From contig DWUT01000153.1 in NCBI GenBank assembly GCA_019120615.1, positions 1-38,586 of the forward strand: DNA of 38,586 bases, written 5' to 3'. The stretch's first letter is position 1. Each line of letters begins with the position of its first letter. Source of the stretch: Candidatus Mediterraneibacter norfolkensis. Lineage in GTDB: Bacteria > Bacillota > Clostridia > Lachnospirales > Lachnospiraceae. The translations under genes and the position numbers were made by a program. The notes below the pieces were generated by a model, which did not search any database, was not told the origin of the DNA, and saw only the letters and a program-made list of their open reading frames with translations. Below are positions 7,565 to 14,634 of the stretch, in pieces.

Positions 7565-9496
7565 ATGAAACACGGATTTGTCAAAGTGGCTGCGGCGACG
7601 CCGGATATCCGGGTGGCGGATGTGGCCTTTAATATGGAACGGATCATGGACGATATCAGCGAGGCGTGCAGGAACGGGGCGAAGATCCTTGTATTTCCGG
7701 AATTGTGTCTGACCGGTTATACATGCAGCGATCTTTTTACCCATGACGTTCTTCTGAACGCGGCAAAGGATGCTCTTCTTGAAACAGCGCGCTTTACAGC
7801 GGACAAGGACATCCTGGTCTTTGTGGGCGTGCCTCTTGAGATCGAAGGGAAACTTTACAATGTGGCCGCGGCGCTGAACCGGGGGAAGATCATCGGGCTT
7901 ACGACCAAGACGTTTCTTCCGAATTACGGAGAGTTCTATGAGATGAGACAGTTTACGCCGGGGCCGAAAGAGGCAAGATACATTTCATTTGAAGGGGAAC
8001 GGATCCCGTTTGGTCCCTGTATCCTGTTCCAGTCCACGGTCATGGAAAAGCTGATCGTCTCGGCGGAGATCTGTGAGGATGTGTGGTCCCCTGTCCCGCC
8101 CAGTATCACTGCGGCGCTGGAGGGCGCGACGGTGATCGTCAACTGTTCGGCCAGCGATGAGACCATTGGAAAGGACGCCTACCGGCGGGAACTGATCTCC
8201 GGGCAGTCGGCCCGTCTGATCGCAGGCTATGTCTATGCCAATGCCGGAGAGGGAGAGTCTACCACGGACCTTGTGTTCGGTGGACACAATATTATCGCAG
8301 AAAACGGGACGATACTAAAAGAGGCGAAGAGATATCACAACGAGATCATCTATTCGGAACTGGATATCCAGAGGATCGTTGCCGAGAGAAGAAAAAATAC
8401 CACCTTCCAGACAGGGGAGTATCAGACGCTGATCAGGGTTCCTTTCTATGTTGAGATGGGAAAGACGGAACTTACCAGAACGTTTCCGAAGAGACCCTTT
8501 GTCCCGGCAGACGAGGCTGCCAGGGCACAGCGCTGTGAAGAGATCCTGACGATCCAGGCAATGGGACTGAAGAAACGACTGGCACACACGAATGCCCGGA
8601 CAGCAGTGGTAGGGATTTCGGGAGGCCTTGATTCCACGCTGGCGCTTCTTGTGACCGCGCGTGCGTTTGACATGCTGGGGAAGGACAAGAAAGAGATCCT
8701 TGCCGTTACCATGCCCTGTTTCGGCACGACAGACCGGACTTACCAGAATGCCTGCGAGATGGCGAGACAGGTAGGGGCAACGTTGAAGGAAGTGCCTATC
8801 GCGGAGGCGGTGAACATCCATTTCCGGGATATCGGGCAGGATCCCGAGGATCACAGCGTTACCTATGAAAATTCTCAGGCAAGAGAGCGGACTCAGGTCC
8901 TGATGGATATCGCCAACAAGACTTGGGGGATGGTGATCGGAACCGGGGATATGTCAGAGCTGGCTCTCGGCTGGGCAACATACAATGGAGATCATATGTC
9001 CATGTACGGCGTGAACGCGTCCGTGCCCAAGACGCTGGTGCGCCATCTGGTGAAATATGCGGCGGACGACACTGCGGACGAGAAACTGAAAAAGGTGCTC
9101 TATGATGTGCTTGACACACCGGTGAGCCCGGAACTTCTTCCTCCGAAGGACGGGGACATCGCGCAGAAAACGGAGGATCTGGTAGGACCTTATGAACTCC
9201 ATGATTTCTTTCTCTATTACATGCTTCGGTTCGGTTATGAGCCCAGCAAGATCTTCCGGCTGGCGGAGCTGACATTTAAAGGGGAGTATGACAATGTGAC
9301 CATCCTGAAATGGCTGGAGACGTTCTGCCGGAGATTCTTTTCCCAGCAGTTCAAGCGCTCCTGTCTGCCGGACAGCCCGAAGATCGGTACGGTGGCGCTT
9401 TCCCCGAGAGGAGACTGGAGGATGCCCAGCGATGCCTGCGTCTCGGTATGGCTGAAGGACCTGGGAAATGTATCCCTGAAAGAGAACGAGGAGTGA
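7565..9496 (+). CDS. nadE: NAD+ synthase, glutamine-hydrolysing
   Basis: The product is 643 aa with two domains. The N-terminal nitrilase-like amidase (residues ~1-280) shows the catalytic Glu in LVFPELCLTGYTC, a lysine region TKTFLPNYGEFYE, and the nucleophilic Cys in SAEICEDVW. The C-terminal synthetase domain carries the ATP-pyrophosphatase P-loop GISGGLDSTLAL (~residue 350) and motifs QARERTQVLMD and GTGDMSELALGW. It converts nicotinate adenine dinucleotide to NAD+ using glutamine-derived ammonia. The length matches the two-domain bacterial form. The next gene begins 5 nt after its stop, and the ribosome site of that gene overlaps the nadE 3' end. Confidence 0.97.
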   Translation: MKHGFVKVAAATPDIRVADVAFNMERIMDDISEACRNGAKILVFPELCLTGYTCSDLFTHDVLLNAAKDALLETARFTADKDILVFVGVPLEIEGKLYNVAAALNRGKIIGLTTKTFLPNYGEFYEMRQFTPGPKEARYISFEGERIPFGPCILFQSTVMEKLIVSAEICEDVWSPVPPSITAALEGATVIVNCSASDETIGKDAYRRELISGQSARLIAGYVYANAGEGESTTDLVFGGHNIIAENGTILKEAKRYHNEIIYSELDIQRIVAERRKNTTFQTGEYQTLIRVPFYVEMGKTELTRTFPKRPFVPADEAARAQRCEEILTIQAMGLKKRLAHTNARTAVVGISGGLDSTLALLVTARAFDMLGKDKKEILAVTMPCFGTTDRTYQNACEMARQVGATLKEVPIAEAVNIHFRDIGQDPEDHSVTYENSQARERTQVLMDIANKTWGMVIGTGDMSELALGWATYNGDHMSMYGVNASVPKTLVRHLVKYAADDTADEKLKKVLYDVLDTPVSPELLPPKDGDIAQKTEDLVGPYELHDFFLYYMLRFGYEPSKIFRLAELTFKGEYDNVTILKWLETFCRRFFSQQFKRSCLPDSPKIGTVALSPRGDWRMPSDACVSVWLKDLGNVSLKENEE

Positions 9497-9501
9497 TTAA
9501 G

Positions 9502-10518
9502 ATGAAACTGATCAGAACAGAAGATGCAGTAGGCAGCGTGCTCTGCCATGATATCACACAGATCATACCGGGGGTCACGAAGGACGCGGTGTTCCGCAAG
9601 GGTCATGTCGTGACCGAGGAGGACATTCCGGTCCTTCTCTCTGTGGGAAAAGAGAATCTGTATGTCTGGGAAGCTCAGGAAGGAATGATCCACGAGAATG
9701 ACGCGGCGGAAGTGCTGCGTCAGGTCTGCCAGGGAAAGCACATGAAGGCTTCCGAACCGAAAGAGGGAAAGATCGAGCTGACGGCGGAATGTGACGGGCT
9801 TCTCAAGATCGACAGGGAGAAGCTGAATGCGGTCAACGCCATGGGGCAGATCGTGCTGGCGTCCCGTCACGGCAATTTTGCTGTGAAAAAGGGCGACAAG
9901 ATCGTCGGGATGCGGGTTGTTCCGCTTGTCATCGAAGAGGAGAAGATGAACCGTGTGAAAGAGCTCTGCGGAGAAAAACCGATCTTTCAGATCCTGCCTT
10001 TCCACTCTATGAAAGCCGGGATCGTAACTACCGGAAGCGAGGTTTATTATGGAAGGATCAAAGACCAGTTCACACCGGTTGTAAAAGAGAAGCTTGAGGA
10101 AGCCGGGATGAACGTGCTTGGAAATACGCTCTGTAATGATGAGTCCGATATGGTGACAGAAGCAATAAAAGAGTGGATCCGAAAAGGCGCGGATCTGGTT
10201 GTCTGCACCGGCGGGATGAGCGTGGATCCGGACGACAGGACCCCGCTCGCTATCCGCAACGCCTCGGATGAGGTGATCACCTACGGCGCTCCGGTTCTGC
10301 CGGGAGCCATGTTTATGCTTGCCTATGCAGGAAATATCCCGGTGATGGGGCTGCCCGGGTGCGTGATGTATTCAAAACGGACGATCTTTGACCTTGTGCT
10401 GCCGCGGATCGCGGCGGGAGAAAGGCTCTGTGCAGAGGACTTTACCACGCTCGGAGAGGGCGGGCTGTGCCTGAACTGTGAGGTGTGTACATTCCCGAAC
10501 TGCGGGTTTGGGAAGTAG
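9502..10518 (+). CDS. MoeA/MogA-like molybdopterin-binding protein with Cys-rich tail
   Basis: The product is 338 aa. The N-terminal half (MKLIRTEDAVGSVLCHDIT, residues 1-160) resembles the MoeA N-terminal region. Residues ~170-310 form the MoCF-biosynthesis (MogA-like) domain with VTTGSEVYYG, DESDMVTEAI and VCTGGMSVDPDD. The last residues hold a cysteine cluster, LCLNCEVCTFPNCGFGK. The domain normally binds molybdopterin during molybdenum insertion. No other molybdenum-cofactor gene is present here, so the actual role is open. ATG 9502 is chosen for the AGGAG at 9489-9493, which overlaps the end of nadE. An in-frame extension back to 9310 would run through nadE and is not credible. It is the last gene of the operon. 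Confidence 0.82.
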   Translation: MKLIRTEDAVGSVLCHDITQIIPGVTKDAVFRKGHVVTEEDIPVLLSVGKENLYVWEAQEGMIHENDAAEVLRQVCQGKHMKASEPKEGKIELTAECDGLLKIDREKLNAVNAMGQIVLASRHGNFAVKKGDKIVGMRVVPLVIEEEKMNRVKELCGEKPIFQILPFHSMKAGIVTTGSEVYYGRIKDQFTPVVKEKLEEAGMNVLGNTLCNDESDMVTEAIKEWIRKGADLVVCTGGMSVDPDDRTPLAIRNASDEVITYGAPVLPGAMFMLAYAGNIPVMGLPGCVMYSKRTIFDLVLPRIAAGERLCAEDFTTLGEGGLCLNCEVCTFPNCGFGK

Positions 10519-10555
10519 GAACCGCCGGAGTATTCATCCGCCGAGGAACACATTA

Positions 10556-10685
10556 GTCCGCCGGATACAGGTATTGATCGCAGGCACGCTCGCGCTTGGA
10601 AAACAACGCAGCGGTACATAGGTGCGCAAAAAACGCGCACCAAGGACCGGCGTTGTTTTACAGCCTTTGATCAATATCTGTATCC
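10556..10685 (+). repeat. Structured element, copy 1 (upstream of toxin ORF)
   Basis: This ~130-nt element has nested stems. The outer stem pairs 10563-10579 with 10669-10685 (17 pairs, one G-U). A perfect 10-bp inner stem pairs AAAACAACGC (10600-10609) with GCGTTGTTTT (10650-10659). The apical hairpin pairs GGTGCGC (10621-10627) with GCGCACC (10635-10641). The unpaired strand holds AGCGGTACATA. A diverged inverted copy lies at 11010-11141 with different bases in each stem but the same pairing. The right outer arm ends 10 nt before the toxin start codon. It does not match an RNA family that I can name. Confidence 0.75.
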
Positions 10686-10695
10686 AGCTGGGCTG

Positions 10696-10788
10696 ATGGA
10701 CAAGAAACCGTTTGACTTTAAAGATCTGATGGCTTTTGGAATGTTCATTCTGGCATTGCTGACATTCGTATTTACGTTTATCAAGTAA
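10696..10788 (+). CDS. Holin-like type I toxin, 30 aa
   Basis: The small ORF encodes MDKKPFDFKDLMAFG followed by a hydrophobic helix MFILALLTFVFTFIK. This matches the putative holin-like toxin (Hol_Tox) family, whose members are 25-40 aa, carry a DLMxFGxFI motif near the start of one transmembrane helix, and are toxic when overexpressed. No strong ribosome site is visible; the GCTGGG just upstream is weak, and the start follows directly on the outer stem of the structured element. A convergent antisense RNA gene lies at 10800-10895, the arrangement of type I systems such as txpA/ratA and bsrG/SR4. Membrane location and toxicity are inferred from the family. Confidence 0.75.
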   Translation: MDKKPFDFKDLMAFGMFILALLTFVFTFIK

Positions 10789-10799
10789 TGTTTTAAGCA

Positions 10800-10895
10800 T
10801 AGAAAAACCACCCCGGAACTTTGGCGAGTTGGGGTGGTGATTCTATAAATTACCTTTTCAACGAGGTCAACCACTTTGGCGGTTGTTCCTTTTCC
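10800..10895 (-). ncRNA. Predicted antisense antitoxin RNA
   Basis: A minus-strand transcription unit of about 95 nt is defined by the promoter at 10902-10930 and an intrinsic terminator: stem ACCACCCC / GGGGTGGT (10807-10814 with 10831-10838), followed by TTTTTCTATG. It is convergent with the toxin mRNA. If that mRNA ends at the plus-strand hairpin near 10868-10898, the two RNAs overlap at their 3' ends over the whole region, as in type I toxin-antitoxin modules. No coding capacity is needed. Confidence 0.65.
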
Positions 10896-10898
10896 GTC
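10868..10898 (+). terminator. Probable terminator of the toxin mRNA
   Basis: Stem CAACC (10868-10872) / GGTTG (10881-10885) with an 8-nt loop is followed by TTCCTTTTCC. It lies ~80 nt downstream of the toxin stop codon, so the toxin mRNA would span the antisense RNA gene. Confidence 0.5.
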
Positions 10899-10901
10899 TT
10901 T

Positions 10902-10930
10902 AATATAGCATATCTGGTCGGGACACGCAA
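10902..10930 (-). promoter_or_regulatory. Promoter of the antitoxin RNA
   Basis: On the minus strand -35 TTGCGT (10930-10925) and -10 TATATT (10907-10902) are separated by exactly 17 nt. A TGC before the -10 makes it an extended -10. This is the best promoter between the two structured elements. Confidence 0.7.
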
Positions 10931-11009
10931 GGCACTCCTCGCATTTTTGCAGCAGTTCCGACCTTTTTATATCCTTCATCTGTCGCCGAGAAGGAACGAG
11001 ACAACGCAG

Positions 11010-11141
11010 CCGGAGAGATATGTTGACTAAGGGCCGTAAAACAGCGCCGGCACTTAGATCGCGTTTTGTGCGATCTTATGTACCGCTGCGCTGTTTGCCG
11101 AGCAAAAGCGTGTCCGCAGGCAATATATCTCTCCGGCGGAC
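11010..11141 (-). repeat. Structured element, copy 2 (inverted)
   Basis: Read on the minus strand it repeats the architecture of copy 1. The outer stem pairs 11121-11136 with 11010-11025 (16 pairs, one G-U). The inner stem pairs 11088-11096 with 11039-11047 (AAACAGCGC / GCGCTGTTT). The apical hairpin pairs 11070-11076 with 11056-11062 (AGATCGC / GCGATCT). It shares GTCCGCCGGA at its outer edge and GCAGCGGTACATA in the internal strand with copy 1. Stem bases differ between copies but pairing is kept in all three stems. It lies 29 nt before the end of the lolD-like ABC gene. Confidence 0.75.
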
Positions 11142-11170
11142 GGTTGTACATCCCCTTCTCCCCCGGCAGA

Positions 11171-11842
11171 TCACTCGTACATGATCCGCCCGTCCTCAAT
11201 CCTCACGATCCGGTCCGCCTGTTGGGCGATATCGGGATTGTGGGTGATCATGACGATAGTCTGGTGGAATTCCCGGCTGGTCATTTTGAGAAGGCCGATC
11301 ACATCATCGCTGGTCTTGGAGTCCAGGTTTCCGGTGGGCTCATCAGCCAGGATGATGGCGGGCTTTGATGCCAGGGCACGGGCGATGGCAACCCTCTGCT
11401 GCTGACCTCCTGAGAGGTTGCCGGGGAGAGAGTCCAGCTTGCTTTCCAGACCCAGCATTTTTACTACCTGCATGATGAATTTTTTATCCGGTTTCTGTCC
11501 GTCCAGAGAAATGGGAAACACGATGTTTTCCCAGACTGTGAGGACGGGAACAAGGTTGTAGTTCTGGAAGATGAATCCGATCTGTTTGCGGCGGAATATT
11601 GTAGCCTGCTCGCCGTTCAGCTTCGCCAGGTCTGTCTTACCGATCCGGATGCTCCCGGCGGTGGGAGTGTCCAGTCCTCCCAGCATGTTCAGAAGGGTGG
11701 ATTTCCCGCTTCCGGAGGTGCCGATGATGGCAGTGAATTTTCCACGTTCAATCTCCAGGTCAATGCCGTCCAGTGCCTTGACCATGGTGTCCCCTTTTCC
11801 ATAGTATTTTTTGATTCCCGATGCTTTTAAGATGCTTTCCAT
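11171..11842 (-). CDS. ABC transporter ATPase (MacB/LolD-type)
   Basis: The 223-aa protein is a complete nucleotide-binding subunit. It has Walker A GTSGSGKST (~residue 40), Q-loop FIFQNYNLVP, signature LSGGQQQRVAIARAL, Walker B IILADEPTGNLD and H-loop MITHN. The closest class is the MacB/LolD/Bce group that works with FtsX-type permeases in peptide-antibiotic export or sensing. The partner is the 866-aa permease encoded 66 bp upstream on the same strand. Unlike the other ATPase of this locus its signature motif is canonical. Start ATG 11842 follows AAGGAGGAG. Confidence 0.95.
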   Translation of the reverse strand: MESILKASGIKKYYGKGDTMVKALDGIDLEIERGKFTAIIGTSGSGKSTLLNMLGGLDTPTAGSIRIGKTDLAKLNGEQATIFRRKQIGFIFQNYNLVPVLTVWENIVFPISLDGQKPDKKFIMQVVKMLGLESKLDSLPGNLSGGQQQRVAIARALASKPAIILADEPTGNLDSKTSDDVIGLLKMTSREFHQTIVMITHNPDIAQQADRIVRIEDGRIMYE

Positions 11843-11908
11843 AATTTGCTCCTCCTTGGATTCAACGACTTTGAAGAAATATATTAATTTATAAATATCT
11901 TTTTAGAT

Positions 11909-14509
11909 TTATTCAGAAATTCTTAACTTCTCTACAATGCTTCCCTTATTGAAAAATTTCAGTGCCAGTGCGGGCACGATCAGACCGGTAATGACCAGGA
12001 CCACACAGGTGATAAGCGCCGGGAGGATCGTAAAGTGGAAGGTGAAATACCAGATGCCTCCGACCAGTCCTCTTACAAGTGTGAAGCCAAGGATCAGGGA
12101 AAAGACCAGTCCCAGGATACAGGCGCCAAGAGCGTAGAAGAGCCCCTCAAAGACCATCATTTCTGTGAGCTGTTTCTGGGTCATGCCAATGCTCCGCATG
12201 GTGGCAAATTCATGGCGGCGGGTCAGAATTGTAGTGATGACTGTATTGATCAGGTTGAGCACACCGATAACTCCGAAGATGATGCCTACCAGACTGCCGA
12301 CAAAAGAGATCATGGACTGTGTTGCCTCAGCACTTTCCCGCGCGGAGTCCGCGGTCAGAAAGTCTATGGTGGGATCCGTATTCTCCATGTAGTCTGTGAG
12401 GAACGCAGTCATGTTGTCCCGCTGGGATTCCTCCACATTGAATGCATATTTGTAGACTACAGGATCATCATAGAGCTCTTCGTATATATCTGATGGAAGA
12501 TAGATGTAGATCCCGTCGCCGCCGATCTTGAAAGTACCTGCTGCGGTATAGCCGATCTCCTCATCATCTCCGTTCAGCGCCGCCTTTGCCAGCACTGGAA
12601 GTTCCAGCAGAGGTTCGCCGTTTTTGTAGACGGTGATAGTGTCGCCTATATCGACAAAATCCAGCACTTTCTGAATGGACATGTCCGAACGGTCCACGTC
12701 CACGCCTGCCAGGAGTCCTTCTTTCTGTTCCATTTTCCGGTAGAGGGCGTGAGGGTCTGTTTCTCCATCCCGGAGATCCATGCGGGCGACTGCGGTCTCG
12801 CTCAGTCCATATACATTGCAGATCGGACGTCCGTCTTCTCCCAGATTGAATGAGAAGCCGTCCTCTGTGGCTGCGCTGGTCAGACCGGTCTCTTCCTCGA
12901 CAGTGGGATCTAAGGTCGGGATGATGCCGAAATCATAGGTTACATTCGTGTCTTCTTTTGTATTTTTATAGACTGCGCCTGCATCTGTAACACCCGGTTG
13001 AGATGCGATGGCGTCCATCGTCTCCTGACTTAGGCCTTCCTCCCGGGAAGTAAATCCTTTCTGACCGTTGGTGCTCACTGCGTTGACCACAGAGTAATCC
13101 GTCCGTATCATGTAATCCACCTGCTTCTCCACGTCCACGCTCTGTGCCGCGGTGCCCACGCAGTTTAAGAGGACCACGCAGAGCATCAGGGAAACTATGA
13201 TAAAAGCGGTGCGGCGGCGGGAACGGCCCAGATTGGACCAGGCAAGACGAGGAAGACTGGCTCCGGGAGCGCTTCGCCTTGTGCTCCGTCTTGTCGTATC
13301 ACTTTCCACGTACCGGAATGCCTCGATGGGCGGAATGTTCGCGGCCTTACGTACCGGCTTCCTTGTGCTGACGAACACAGTGAGAGCTGCCAGCAGGGCC
13401 GCCCCAATGAAGATGATGGGGGAGGGAGTTACATTGACCGCGATATTTTTATACTCTGTGGAAAATGTCTCCATCACAGTGGGGAGTGCAGCGCGTCCGA
13501 TGAAGAATCCGATGATCAGCCCCAGAGGGATGCCGATGCAGGAGAGCCACAGCGCCTGCCGGTTGATGAGCCGTTTCACCTGTTTCCGGCTCATGCCGAT
13601 GGTGCGGTAAAGTCCGTATCTGCGAATGTCCTGCATGACTGCGATATCGAACACGTTATAGATCAGGAGATACCCGCAGAAGATGAACAGAATGACAAAA
13701 ACTGTGCCCATGGCGAGGATGGAAGGATCGATAGACTGATTCGTCATCTCATTGACGATGCCGGGAAGGTAGTTTGGGGCTTCCATATCTTCCGGATCTC
13801 CGCCCACACTCCTGGACCAGTTCTTCATGTTATCCAGGAGGCCGACCGTGCCGGAGGCGACGATATCGGACCAGTAGGTTCCTGCAATTTCTCTGTCATC
13901 CTGATAGGTATAGCGGAAGAGGTCAGGGTTGGCTTCACGGAAAGCGGTTCCCGCGACCATGGTGCTGGTCTGGTCATTGGTGGCTTCGTACCAGCCGGAG
14001 ACCACCATATCCATGGAGTAGTCTTTTCCGTGTGCGGTGAACTCGATGGTAACGGTCCCGCCGACCTTAGGTTCTGCACCCAGATCCCGGAGCGCCAGAT
14101 CGGATGTGACAATCTCATCAGCAGACTGAGGCATGGAACCGTGGGAGGGATTGCAGAAAAGCAGTTCGGCTTCCGTCTCATCCATGACATCGAGCTCAAT
14201 ATTGTGTCTGTCTGTGTTGGTGAGGAATCCAACGGGCATGCGCAGCCCGTATTCTCTGATAAAATCCGCGTCTGAGAGAGCTTTAAACTGCTCCGCGGTC
14301 ATATTGCGGAAATCACCGTCGGACTTGCTTCCCTTCAAGAGCTGCATGGAGAGCGTGAGGGACTCATAGGTGCCAAGTCCGATGGTGGTGACGGATGTGA
14401 AAAGGACAGCGGTGAGCGCGATCGCCAGCACCGCAATGAGATTTCGGATCCTGCCGGCGGAGAAACTTCGCCGGGTGAGGGTGTTCAGCATATTTTTCGT
14501 GTCTTTCAT
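11909..14509 (-). CDS. FtsX-type ABC transporter permease (antimicrobial-peptide class)
   Basis: The 866-aa protein has two FtsX-like halves. A first helix at ~20-45 (LIAVLAIALTAVLFTSVTTIG) is followed by a ~220-residue outer domain and three helices at ~270-390. The second half starts with a helix at ~430-455 (AFIIVSLMLCVVLLNCVGTAA), then a second large outer domain (~460-720) and three helices at ~725-860. Basic residues after RRSFSAGRIRN fit an inner N-terminus. Such proteins work with LolD-type ATPases in the MacB-like mechanotransmission class, commonly for resistance to or sensing of peptide antibiotics. It lies between two ATPase genes and downstream of a two-component system. It is longer than BceB (~650 aa), so a VncRS-associated type is more likely. 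Confidence 0.9.
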   Translation of the reverse strand: MKDTKNMLNTLTRRSFSAGRIRNLIAVLAIALTAVLFTSVTTIGLGTYESLTLSMQLLKGSKSDGDFRNMTAEQFKALSDADFIREYGLRMPVGFLTNTDRHNIELDVMDETEAELLFCNPSHGSMPQSADEIVTSDLALRDLGAEPKVGGTVTIEFTAHGKDYSMDMVVSGWYEATNDQTSTMVAGTAFREANPDLFRYTYQDDREIAGTYWSDIVASGTVGLLDNMKNWSRSVGGDPEDMEAPNYLPGIVNEMTNQSIDPSILAMGTVFVILFIFCGYLLIYNVFDIAVMQDIRRYGLYRTIGMSRKQVKRLINRQALWLSCIGIPLGLIIGFFIGRAALPTVMETFSTEYKNIAVNVTPSPIIFIGAALLAALTVFVSTRKPVRKAANIPPIEAFRYVESDTTRRSTRRSAPGASLPRLAWSNLGRSRRRTAFIIVSLMLCVVLLNCVGTAAQSVDVEKQVDYMIRTDYSVVNAVSTNGQKGFTSREEGLSQETMDAIASQPGVTDAGAVYKNTKEDTNVTYDFGIIPTLDPTVEEETGLTSAATEDGFSFNLGEDGRPICNVYGLSETAVARMDLRDGETDPHALYRKMEQKEGLLAGVDVDRSDMSIQKVLDFVDIGDTITVYKNGEPLLELPVLAKAALNGDDEEIGYTAAGTFKIGGDGIYIYLPSDIYEELYDDPVVYKYAFNVEESQRDNMTAFLTDYMENTDPTIDFLTADSARESAEATQSMISFVGSLVGIIFGVIGVLNLINTVITTILTRRHEFATMRSIGMTQKQLTEMMVFEGLFYALGACILGLVFSLILGFTLVRGLVGGIWYFTFHFTILPALITCVVLVITGLIVPALALKFFNKGSIVEKLRISE

Positions 14510-14526
14510 ATCGGTACCTCCTTGTT

Positions 14527-14541
14527 ATGATACTTATGATA
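14527..14541 (-). promoter_or_regulatory. Possible -10 region for the permease gene
   Basis: Two TATCAT hexamers occur on the minus strand (14541-14536, preceded by TGC; and 14532-14527). They lie just downstream of three 11-bp direct repeats. Either could be the -10 of an activated promoter; -35 matches are poor. Confidence 0.35.
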
Positions 14542-14546
14542 GCAGG

Positions 14547-14579
14547 ACAATGTCACAGGAAAGGTACACGAAAGTTACA
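14547..14579 (-). promoter_or_regulatory. Triple 11-bp direct repeat, candidate response-regulator site
   Basis: The minus strand reads three back-to-back 11-mers, TGTAACTTTCG, TGTACCTTTCC and TGTGACATTGT, sharing TGT at positions 1-3 and TT at positions 8-9. OmpR-family regulators bind direct repeats with 10-11 bp spacing, and the site abuts possible -10 hexamers for the permease gene. The cognate regulator would be the one encoded at 16384-17064. This is inference from pattern and position. Confidence 0.5.
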
Positions 14580-14634
14580 TTTTTGTGCCTTTACAGGCTA
14601 CGGGCGAACAGAAGCAGGGAAAAGTCGTAAAATT

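Noticed and set aside
9310-9501. N-terminal extension of the MoeA-like gene into nadE
   Set aside because: Would overlap nadE by ~190 nt; ATG 9502 has an AGGAG site at the right distance.
10671-10979. 102-aa minus-strand ORF opposite the toxin gene
   Set aside because: It runs through the antitoxin promoter, both terminator hairpins and the toxin gene on the other strand, has no good ribosome site, and no known motif. Better explained by the antisense RNA.
10556-11141. Integron attC sites or a CRISPR array as explanation of the repeats
   Set aside because: Only two copies in inverted orientation, no integrase or cas gene, no regular spacing, and no core-site arrangement as in attC.
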